Below, in pieces: positions 13,100 through 25,000 of a stretch of 64,000 bases of DNA. The DNA lies in NCBI RefSeq assembly GCF_965638725.1, contig NC_134975.1, positions 2,120,179 through 2,184,178 of the forward strand. Direction: 5' to 3'. The notes beneath the pieces are model-generated. The model did no database searches. It saw only the letters and a list, made by a program, of their open reading frames with translations, and was not told where the DNA came from. The first letter of the stretch is position 1. Each line of letters begins with the position of its first letter. The stretch comes from Aptenodytes patagonicus (lineage: Eukaryota > Chordata > Aves > Sphenisciformes > Spheniscidae). The position numbers and the translations under genes were made by a program.

Positions 13100-16000
13100 C
13101 TGTCAGGGTTGGGGGGAATGAGAGGGGAGAGGTTAGAAACATTTCATTCACACTCTGCTTTACCAAGTTGTATGAATAAAACCACTTACGGTGCTTTGGT
13201 CTGGAGTGGACAGTGCTGATGACTGTGGGTATTGGTTGCTCCATGCTGTGAACACAAGGACAGAGTGTGAGGACACATATTAACCTCTGCAGTGCCAGAG
13301 AGGTATAGAGGACTGGAGTTTGGCCCATGTGAGCTGGGCTACATGGGTAGAGCCAAGTGTGTGGTTGGATCATGAAAGCTAACTCAACAGCATATGGGCA
13401 AAGCACCATCTAGAGAAGTGCTGGAACCCTCCTATCTGGGGGGTCTAAGGAAAACTCTAGAGCAAGAAACAGAGCTGAACTGTATGGGGACTGCTGGGAT
13501 TTGTTTTTTCTTTGATCCAACCTTCAATACCAGACTCAAAGCTTGGGATGTCTGCTTTCTCTCTAGGTGGGTGCATCCCTTCCTGTTTTCAGGCACAAGG
13601 AAGCCCAGCTTACCTGCTCTCTTCCCCTTCCATCAGCTTCCTGTAAGTGAGGATCTCCACATCCAGTGCCAGCTTGATGTTCATCAGTTCCTGATACTCT
13701 TTCACCAGATGAGCCATATCCTCCTTGCACTTCTGTAGGGCTTCTTCTAGCTTGACCAGTTTGGCTTTGGCATCCTTGAGGGCCATCTCGCCATGTTCTC
13801 CTGCTTCTTTGATATGCTCCTCTAAGTACAGGCACTGGTGTTGCAAAGGGAGAAGGGTGGTGGAGGCATTAGGTGTGTTGTAGTTTCAGACCTGTACGTC
13901 AGAGTTTTGTCACCCACCCCAGGACACACCTGGCTCTTTTGGGACACGATGCAGGACCTCAGCTTCTGGATCTGTATGTTCAGGTCTGCGATCTCCCGTC
14001 GGCTGTCAAGGAGGTGACCCCCGTAGGTGCCTGACTGGGTGCTTCCTTCATTCAGCTGCAGGAGAGATGGAAGAGTGGGTTATCTGCACACCACCTCTGC
14101 TGTAGCAAAGGAATCTGTGAGGATTGCTGCTGCCCTTGAGGAGAAACACCTAACTGGGGAAGAACAGCAGGTGTGTGGAAGGATTTAGGGCTCATTCTCA
14201 TATCCTCTTCTGGCTGTAGCTGTGCCAGGTATAGAGAACACTGTCTCTTGGGGTTAATCACATTCTTGCTCTGTTTGGAGGAGGCACCAGTGGAAGGTCA
14301 TTTGCATCTCAGATGAGACAGGCTGCCACTGGGAGATGTCCTTGCCTTTCTCTGCTGACAGTATGGAGAGCCTAGAGCAATGAAACTACTAATTTACACA
14401 CCTGAGTTAGGAGGAGTTGATCTGGGTTAGCACCCTGTCCCTCCCTCCATTCCCAGGTGTAGTCTGTCCCTCCACATCTTGCTGATTCCTGTAGTTTCTA
14501 GGCTGATCTCTCTCTCTCTTCTTTCCCTGCCTCTCCCCAGTATCAATCAGATAAGGAGACAAATACCTTTCTCCTGGTAAGTGCTTCAGCCTCCTCCCAG
14601 CTCCGAAGAGCCAGGGCTTCATACTGGGCCCTCACTTCTTCCACAATTTTGCTCAGATCAAGTTTGCATGCATTGTCAATTCCCAGTACAACAGAAATGT
14701 CCTTAATTTCTGTCAGCAGCTCCTCAAGTTCCTGAATAGCAAAGAGAGAATAGGACTGAGATACCAAGTAATCAACAAAGCTACAAGCCAGGAGAGAGCT
14801 GGACCCTGGCAGATCTGCTGTGCTTAGCTAGGCAAAGCATCTTCCATATGGAGTGTGGAGATGGTGAGATTTCCTAGGTTTTCAGTCTCTGAAGTTTGGA
14901 AGCTGGTATTATTTTCTCCATAAAATCCAGACTCGGGCTAGGGTGTTGGTTTGGGACCTTTGGATACAATCTGTTAAGAGTCTGACAAAATAGTGCATTT
15001 GTACTGCATCAAGAGCAGGTTAATTGAACTGATGATCATGCTTCAATATCTATCAATATTCAGATGGTGGGCATATATGTCTTGGGCAAGAAATAGGGCA
15101 GCGTGAATCATTCTGCAGGCTGGTGGTGCTAGAAAGATGCCTTTGCCGAGCTCTGCTTCAGTATCTAGAGAGGCTGTGGCTGCCACTTGTATTATTATAG
15201 TCTGCTTTGTGTCTAGTTAGAGAAGGGAGAAACAGGACCCTTCTCTGAACACATCCATCACTAGCAGACCTATTCTACTCCCCAGAGCTGCTCTCATATG
15301 CTGGGGAAACTCGAGCCAGCGTGCGGGAAGTAGGAACATGCACACACAAGCTGTGGTATCACTGGCTGGGATATTTGCTCTTGATAGCTGACTCGGTCAC
15401 AGCTTTAGAAAAAGGATCCAAACAATGATGAATGCAGACTCCCCTCAGTGAACCTAAAAAGGACCCTTAATCCATGCCTGTAAACTGCACTCCTGGGTGG
15501 TTTGTGTCCAGGCAAGACATGACTTGATGTTGAGCAGATGGTGTACACGTTCACTTGGCAGCTGCCCCCCAGCCTCAGACTGTTCCTGCAGGGGTGTCAC
15601 TCTTATCGGTATCTCTGCAGTTGCTTCTGATTTACACCAGTGTTAAAAGAGAGCAGCATACATCTCTCCCCATCTCTTACCTTTCATCTTGACGTTTTTG
15701 TTCTTTCTCTTTGTGCTGAGGGCTCTAATCTCTTCTCTAAAGTATTTGTATACCTTGTTTGCCTTGCCTTCCCCTGACTGGGGAAACAAAGGGCACCCTG
15801 ACATGGTGATTCATGAATAACAGAAAAATACTCCACCACTCTTCCAAAGAGCAGGATTATCAGTGTATTTTTTTTCCCACTGGTGTTTAATCCTTGAGCC
15901 TCTTTGTTAATCTTTGAGCAGGTTAATAGCTATATGAGAAAATGCATGTTTATTGCAAATTCTTGAGCATCCTCTGCCGGGGGCGGGGGGAGAACAACCT

Positions 16001-19000
16001 GGTGGTTTATTAATGAGGATTGAGGCTGGGATTTTCTTCTGATTCATACCAACATGCTGTGAGCAAAGCTGTCAAGCAAAGTTTTCCTCATTTGCCCTTC
16101 CACTGGGTACGTGTGCCTATACGTTGATGTCAGTCAAATCAACAGGTACAGGCGAGAAAATGACTAACCTGAAAACAAGCTATCGAGAGGAGAGGGCAGA
16201 GAGAGAGATGGAGGGTAACTTCTTTGCATGAAGCACGGGTAAAAAAAAAAATGCAGCCTTCTGCCGGGACAGCAGTGTGGAACTTGGAGGAAATCTGCTC
16301 AAGGAGTTCTTCACAGCAGGATCTGATTTCCAACTACCCCTGTGAATTGCTTTGCACCAGGAATAATCTTACTATTTTAGAGAAAGTAAGGCATCATGGT
16401 GAGTTGCAGGCAGGGTATGTGTTATAATGCAGTTCTGATATTATGCAGGTCCTTCTGCCTCTCTGTGCCTCAGTTTCCCCACAAAGAATGTTAACATTCC
16501 TCTGTCAAGCATTTTAATTGTTTGTATTGGTAGAATTTAGACAAATCATTAGTATTCCCAAAACACTGCCGAGCCTGCTTGGTAACATTTTACAGGCTCT
16601 GAGTAAGCAGCTGTAATCGCTTCACCCTGTTTGAGTAGATACAGGCATGCTGCAGCCTTTGGGTTTGTCTGAAGAGCTGCAGACTCTGTATCCTTCCCCC
16701 CTTGGTGAAATCATATCTGACTGTGCACTTCTCATTTAAGTAGAAATGGAGTATGTTGGACTGTGTTAAAGAGCATCCAGCACCTCACCCAGGTTCACCA
16801 GGGCTTGTCCTGTTTTGTTGCGAGCCCTTCCTCTGAATCTGAATAGAATAACATTCAGCTCGCTCATGACCTGGGGCGTTTGGTCTCAAGGCAAACACTA
16901 TCAGTGGGGATTAGGAGCTGAGCCCAAAACCAGCCAGCTCGAGAGTTAGATGCGGGTTCCTGACTGTTAGAGGGGAGACCTGCTGGAGCAGCCTCCCTGC
17001 AGTAGCTGTGGGGCAGAAGGAACATCCTGATCAAATTTAAAATGCAGCTAGTTTAGTTAAAGAAAGGGGATTAGCTCATGAGACCCTGCCTTAAGCCATC
17101 GAAGAGTTGTCTGCAATGCCATGCAACTCCCCTGGACAAGCTCTCATTTTGGTGTAAATCTGGAACAATGCCCTCCCTGTAGTGGGACTGTCCACAAAAA
17201 TGCCATTTTTTTGCATAGTAGCTTGCATGTGTGCCAGTGCCGCTCTCCTGATTGCATTTTTACCTCCTTGTAGATGGTTTTCTTCAAATCCATCAGCTCT
17301 TGGAGCCCGTTGAGTTTTACCTCCAGCTCAGTTTTGTGCAAGGAGCTCACGTCTAAATCCTGCAGGAGATGGAAAGCGTATTCATGAGTAGTTTGTCTTT
17401 GAGTTTGTAGCAAGAAGTCTTTCCCACTGCCACCTCTCCCCCAGCAAGTGTCCTGCTTGCTCTTTGTTGGCAGGTACTTGTAAAACTGCTCTCCTGCTCT
17501 ACAAGTAGGGAGGCTCCTTTGTGGACATTTTTCCTCTGCAAGTTGGTTGGTTTTTTTTTTTTTTGGTAAGCACTTTGGTGGAAGTCTCAAATGAGGTAGG
17601 GTGGAGAAGGAAACAGGCAGGGCTGGTCCATACCCACTCATCTTTTGTTCACCACAAAAAGCACAGCTTATTGAAAACTCTGATGCCATCCACAAAAGTC
17701 ACCAGAACTGCCCTTACTGGCAGATGAGTGTGTCAGGGAAAACATGCAATTAACCATAATGATCATTTGTGGAGAACGTTTCCTCTGTCTAATAATACCC
17801 TGCATTCCTGCACCTTGGATTTTTTTTTTTTTTTTTAATGTAAAGGCTGTGCACAAAGCTTCCCATTTCAGGGGATATCCAAATACAGCTACTTCTGGGG
17901 TGGGATGTTTAAACAGGGTGTTGCCATGTGACAGGAAACAAAAGCAAACACATTTATCAATTTCCAGCCTTTCCCAACCTATGATGTCATTCTGAGAGAA
18001 AACATGCCAGGGAGGAGAGGTGTTGCCTCAGAGGGTCCCGGGGTGCAGACCCCTCCAGGCTAGGTCTGGCCAGTGCACTTGCAATGGGGTTAGGTGCAGG
18101 CATGGTCTGACCCCTAGGTGCTTCTGCCAAGAGCCGTGGGGCTTTTCTGTAACCACAAGTGGCCCAGACTCACTTGTACTTTTCCTATTGAAATGGTGAC
18201 TGTGTTCACCACTCTGCTGTGCTCCTCAAGACCTTATTACCCCACAAAACATCTGTGGTACAAGGACTCAGTCCAGAGCTAGCTCTTGGCTGTCTTAGCT
18301 GAGCCTGGACCATCTTGCCCCTCCAGGCTCTTCTGTGACTACACAGAGCTGGCGTAGAGCCTGTCCAGGTGAAAAGCTTCTCTTGCCACTGACCTTTTTG
18401 AGCTCCATGAAGGTGTATTCCATGCCACTACAGAGGCGAATTTCATCCTCGTATCTAAGGAGAGTGAAAAAAGCAGTGAGAAATTGCACATGGTGAAAGC
18501 CTCTGGGATGCTTAAGGTTGTCTTGCTGGCCCCAAAAAGCATTGGTGTCAAAGCTTTCTGCTTCTACTATGATGTCCCACTTCCTTGACATACGCTAGAC
18601 GGAAAGAGAGATATCTCTTAGGTGTGGGCATCTGGGACAAGAGAGAGGATAACAAGCTGCCACATGTCAGCGGCTCTGTAGTAACACCATGAGCACTTTA
18701 AGTCTGAAGAGCCCCAGAGTAGAGAGGAGGTAGCTTTAATACTAATTTAATTTGAGGGCTAAGCAACCTCAGGTTACCTCACATTTGCCACAGAAAGAGA
18801 GAGTAGGCATGGAGAAGTGGGGTGTGGTGAGTTATTCTCTATGAAACCCAGTCGCATGCCCAAAGACTCCTAAATTTTCACCCTAAGCCTTCCTCTTCTG
18901 TTTCTTTCAGGTATCCTCAGCATTTAATTTCCAGAGTCTGAGAGTATCCTTAAGGGAAAAAACTTTGGCCTGTGAAAATTCCGAGAATACTGGACTGGTG

Positions 19001-22000
19001 TCATAACTTATCCTAAATGTAGCACAATTTGTGAAGTAACACAGGACCTGGCAAAGCAATTTGTAGAAAATAGTGCCCACAGAGGAGAAGGTAACAAAAA
19101 CCGGACGGGATAGGGTGGAGTCCTAATGGCTAAATATCCAGCAGAGGAACCAACCCTGCAGGTGTTTAAAAACAGGTTTGATAAGGCAGGACCAGGATAG
19201 CAAAGACTTAGTCCGGGGGCAAATGCATTTTTGATGGCCAGCAGCAGACACAAGAGGGTAGCTTAGGGAATACACCAACCCTTGTTGGCTCATGGGACGA
19301 GCACGTGGCTAGCCCTGATGTTGCTAAAAGCAGGCATCTGACCAGGAAGCCACAGAGTCTCTTTTGGGCCTGGTGTGACCAGCAGCGTTTGGTTCGTTTG
19401 CCATGCAGGAGCATTATGTGATGGGTGTTTGGTATCTCCCACTGTGCTGCTGGACACGCTTTGGGAGTGTTGGCTCTTCTGCTGAGACCAGAGCAGGTTG
19501 TGCGCTCAGGGAGGTCATGGCTTCCCTGCTCTTCCATGATACCTTAGGCTCTTCTTAGCCTAATGTGCTCATAGCATTTCCAGGCTGTGAATTAAACCTT
19601 TCAGTGCTACTTATAAATGTCGCCAAATTGGTATGGAGAAGGCTGAGATCTCTGGGAATGTGGTAAAACGGCATCTCCTAACAGAGTAATGATGATAAAA
19701 AGAGGAATGATAGCCATATTCTGTTGTTTGGTGGTCTGGTGCATCATCACTCGGGTTACACTCAAGAGCCTTCCCTGCTGTTGTACAAACCTTTAGGAGA
19801 AAGAGGAGCTGCGTCTAGGAGCAGAAGGAGGAGAAGGTATAGGGAATGCAGCACAGGGGATCGCATTGCAGGGCAAGGGGGTAAGTCGTGCTGAAGAACT
19901 GACCTGAAATATCAAAAGCAGCTCCCTAGAGCTGTTGTTCCCTCCACAGAGGGGACAGTGGGGGGCACAGAGGGGATCTGACTGGCACAGGCTCTAGAGT
20001 TAGGTGCTTCTAAGGTTCCTCTTGGGTGCCCCCATGGTGTTAAACTCACCCTCTCCTTGCCTGCTTTTATAAGGCCCGGTAGCGTGGCTAACGAGATTTA
20101 CCTGTCTGGTTTCTCTGCTCTTTAGCTGGAATGTTAGCCATGCTGGCAGAAACTATGCACTGAGCTTAATTACAGCCTGCCACTCTTCCTTCATCCTCAT
20201 TGCATCTCAGCCCAATCCCAGTCTGTCCCAGCCTGCTGAAGCAGCTTCATACATTGCCGGGCGCTGACATAATCTTGCATATTGAACAAACAACAGTCCT
20301 GACTGAAAGAGAGCAGGCCCAGCCAGCCAAACATGCTCACCACACGGCTCCAGAGGGACCTGGCGGCCGGGAGATGACTCACATGGGGATGGAGCATTCC
20401 ACAAACACATTACAGCATTTATCTCCTTAGAGATAATCCTCAAGCAGTCATGCATTAAGGCATAAATCCATTCCATCTCAATTCATGCACTTAAGACACA
20501 CTTGAGACAGGCGTCTGGTCGCCTTGGGCTCCTTCCATAGGCAGTGAAGCAAAATCAGAGGTGAACCAAATCTCAGGCAGGCTATGTTCCTCTCTGGATG
20601 TGCCTTTAAGACTACTTTAGGGTGACAATATGGTGGTGGGAGGTATCTGAGCCTGGTGGCATGAAATCATGTCAGTCTTCCTCTTGCAGAGCAAGGAAAT
20701 GGGACAGGAAGTAGCTGAAAACCAACTGCAGAGGTTGAAGGTAGAGGGGTGTTGGCTGTCTAGTTTTCAGGTGGCAAGATTTGACTAACACAATCTCTGG
20801 ATCTCAGAAATGGATCCTCTAAGGGCTGTATGCCCCATATTTTCCTGCAGTATCTCCCCAGTGCCACACCAGAGTGGGTCAGCACAGGCAAAAATTCCCT
20901 GCCTTCCCATTTAAATGGGTCTTTGCATGTGTAAATCACACATGTGGCGAGCTGAAGCAAACACTTGTGCAGCTGTGCACCTCTGGGCAGTCATCCCTAT
21001 TCGGGTATGTTTCAGTATTTGATTTTTTAGCTTGATTTCCTAAAGAAGCAGGGTTTGAGATCCTGTGCCAGCCTCCAACCCACTTCCCTGTCCCCTCTCT
21101 ATCCTTCTCTGCGTTTGGAATTGCTGGTCAATGGCAACCTAATTTGAGAAGGAGGTACAAGTGTCCTAGCTAGTTAAATCTCCTGTATGATTTTTGGAAA
21201 GCCATCCCTGGATAGAGAAGACAGATGAATTAGGGCCTTACAGAGCGGCACTGACAGGCAGATTTCACACATTAAGTGATCTATTGGACAGCAGCCTGCT
21301 TGGGTGGTCCCTGTGTGCGTGGTGTTAGGTCTGGAGTGCGGCAGCAGGGAGGAGAGCACAACCAGTTAAATTTGCCAGTGAAGTTACTAGCTTTTCCGCC
21401 CCCAAAAAATTTCATTTGGGAAAAGAAACCTCCACAGGAGTTGGAAGCCTCCAAAATTTGCATGGTTTAGGCAGACCATTTGCTCCAGAAAAACAACTGG
21501 GCTGAGGCAGCCTTCTCAAAGGCAGCGTGCAGGACTCAACGGAGCCAGTGAGGGTTAGGATGGGGTTGGATCGCTGCCTGGAGAAGGCTCAGCAGAAGCA
21601 GCAGTTCTCTCCCCATGAATCACTAACTGCTGGGAGCAGCACCATGGATTGTCACTGTCGCAGAAATCCACCTGCACTGGCTTTGGGTGTTAACAGCACC
21701 CAATGACAGGGTGGGTTTTGCCTATTTGCTGCTTACGTCACCCCTGGCAGGGCTTGTGCCTCCCAGCTCACAAATGGGAGAAAGCGGAAGGGGAAGGCTC
21801 CGCAAATGAAGGAGAAGTGCTTTGAGGAGCAGTGTCATTTCTGAAGGCTGTTTTCCTGTGGCTGTGTAGTCCCACAAAGCGGGAACTCTTCTCAAGACCG
21901 GTAGTTGGGCTAGTCATAAGCTGGTGCCCACTGTGGATTCTCTGCTGTCTAATACTGTGCATGTGCACATGCTGCATCCTTATTCTCTGTGTGTTGGGTG

Positions 22001-25000
22001 TAGGGTGGGTCCTGTTCCTCTAGTCAGTATCTTTTTTTTAATTTTCAGGGATGTAGCATCCCTATCATGTCTATCCTGTTGTCCAACTAGGTAGTAACTG
22101 TCCAAGAAAATCAAAAGGTAGGGGGAGAACACACAGACACCCTGTTTGTGTAAGCACCTTTATCCTTAAGAAATCAGGCTGGAAAAAAAAAATGAAGTGC
22201 CAGGCCTGGGCAATTAATGAGTACAAATACGAGCACAAACTGTGAGAGCAGATAGGGGTGACTGATCTGACATTTCTCCACCAGCCCAACCATTTTCCTA
22301 TCTGGGTTTTCCTGACTGTCAGGGAATAAGCCAAGAAGTATCTTTTATAACTGCAGGGCCACAGAGCAGATGTTTCCTCAGGGAAGTGCAAGGAAGACCA
22401 AGTGCTCCAGAGAGGGATGACAGGTCTTAATCTTTTTAGGGCGGGGAGTAAATGGCACAATCCATATTGTGGCTTTGATCCAAGCTCAGGGTTGCTGCCT
22501 GTCAGCAAAGCAAGCATCAGTAAGCTCAAGTCTTGTAGTGAAACCAGCATCCAAATAAAGATCAGACAGACACCCACCACGAGGAATTTAGGGATTTCTA
22601 GGCACCTGGGTATCAGTGTGTCACTTTTTGAAGGATACTGAGCATAGTGATTTCAGCATAAGGTCAAGAACCAAACTCCTAGCTCCTATTCCTGCTCTGC
22701 CACCAGCTCACTCTGTGAGCTTGAGTAAGACATTTAACTGCTGCGTCTCTGTTTATATGTCTGTAAAGTGGAGGTATCAGTCCTTCCCCTAATGTGCAGA
22801 CATGTTGAGTAGCTGGTTTAATCAAAGTCTGCAAAGAGCTTTAAGATCCTTGGGCTAAACTCTACGGAGAGGGTACTGTTATTATTTATGCATCGCTTCA
22901 TACATCAGGAACAGGTTTGGGCTATTACTACAGTGATGTCTATCAGTGCCAGCAGGGGGGTAGTCCCTTAGCATCACTGTTCTGTTTTGACAGTGCCCAT
23001 ACATGGCTCTTTGCTACAAATCAGCATGGAAGACTCCAGAGATCTTGTGTAGGTAGATGGGTGTAACTGTAAGGGAAAGTATCTAATTGTGGATTCATCT
23101 GTGGTATGCAAATGACACCGATAATAAGAAAAGCATTGTCTTCTTGAATGAGCCATGGCACATCTCAAATGCTCTTATCTGAAGATCTCAAAGTTCTTGG
23201 CAAAAGCAGCAATAAGCACATGGCAGCTGGTCCTCCCTTAAACTTTCAGCTGCCTCAATATTTTCTGTCAAGAGGTTTCCTGGGTAAAAGTCTGACTTTT
23301 TGGTCACAGCAGAATTTTGCATTAAATGTTGTGGGGTGAAGGGGGAAAGGAAGGGATGTTTGTTAGTACTAAGCAGCCTAGATCCATAAAACGGTTTGGG
23401 GAGAAAGTTCTGGCTTGTGATAATAGTGTGGAGAATAAATATTTCTCTGTTTCAGTGGCTGTCATTCCCGATAATACTGTTCTCCAGAGCCGTTCTCTGG
23501 CCTGAGGCATTTCTCAGATGCCCTGCACTGTTTGGTATTTCGCTTTTCATGGGTTTCCTTTCATCTCTAGTTAATCAGGAAGAGGCTAGGATGCTAACTT
23601 CTCAAATTCACAGTTCTGTGCACACCAAACTAGGAATTTGTTCCTGGGAATAACAAGCTGTCTGTGTTAAATCGATCCCAGCTACTCTTTGTGCGCACAG
23701 CTGAACCAATATCTTGCAAACACACTCCCCCTTGTAACATCCAGCTAGGCTAGACACCTACTTGCTTCGAAAGTTACCCATGGTGCTCAGGACCTTTGTG
23801 AGCTCCGACTCAAGATTTTCCTGCTCGTAGTTGAGCGCCTTCATCTCTTGATTCATTTTGCTCATGTACTGATCGTAGATGGCCTTGATGTCCGACTCAG
23901 AGTGGGAATTGTCTTGATCCTTCAGGAAGTTCCACCTTGTCGTCAGGATCTGGTTCTGTTGCTCCAAGCACTGGACCTGCAGAAGAGGTTTCAGAGACAT
24001 TAGTAACACTAACAGCCAAAAGCAAAGCTGACTGCTCCTGGCAGGACAGGAGACATTGAACTGGAGACCTTCAGAGTAGTGAGAAGCTGCTGGAATCAGC
24101 AGAGATTTCCAGGTAAGAATGAGAAATCCTCTGAAAATTAGGCCGGAGGATGCAGGGTTATAGGGACTTTTAGAAGTTTTGCAAGTTACCTACTAATTAA
24201 TTTCTTGATAGAACATGTTCACATCAAAATGGATGAGCATCTTTTATTAAGTCACTGAAAAATAAGAACTGTTCAATGCTAGTCCCCTTTGCCTGTGAAC
24301 ATATTGAAGCAAAGGCTGAAAATCCACCACAGCTCATGCACAGATGTCCAGGGTGAATGAAAGTCAGATTTACTACCTTGGAGTGGCACAAACAAAGATA
24401 ACTCCTCTCAAATCTGTAGGATTACACCATGGTGAAGTTTGAGTAATGAATCAGAGTCCTGGTTTGTATTGCAAAGCAACATAGACAAGGCCTATGGGAA
24501 CTCTAGAGAATAAGCAAAATAATTACAGACTCCACGTGAGGTCTATGTGCGCATGCGCCTGTCTGCTTGGGAGAGGATACACTACATTTTTGTCCACCCA
24601 CCATTTGATGAATCTGGCACTCTTCTTTCCTAGTATTCACAGTCTTAACAGTAATACTCAGTGTTTAACAGTTTTCATCTTCAAAGCTCTTGGCTAACTT
24701 CAATTCATTTATCTAATTGCTACCTCTCTCTCTTACTGTTCTGTGAACAAAACCAAACTCCTTCAGTCACGTTTTGGCTGGTGATTCGTGAGTTGCTTCC
24801 AACAGTGTCTTCCAGTCTATCATGGAGATGATTCAATGCTGATAGTATGCCCTGTGCGGTGTGAGCAGTGGGGTGCAGATGCTATCGGGCCTTGACCTTC
24901 TGCTTGGCCTTCAGCTTTGACTTTCTGTGACCCGAAGCAGCATCAGTGCATTGAAGAGAGTTCCCAGCTGCTGACCAGTGCACAGATGCACATGGTGAGA

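Larger units (their letters stand above)
18455..23761 (-). other. KRT80-like intron 2
   Basis: A 5.3-kb intron, the largest of the gene. It contains a possible CR1 tail near 19.1-19.25 kb, a candidate enhancer near 20.37-20.44 kb and a MIR-like relic near 22.66-22.89 kb. No other exon was found. Confidence 0.8.
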
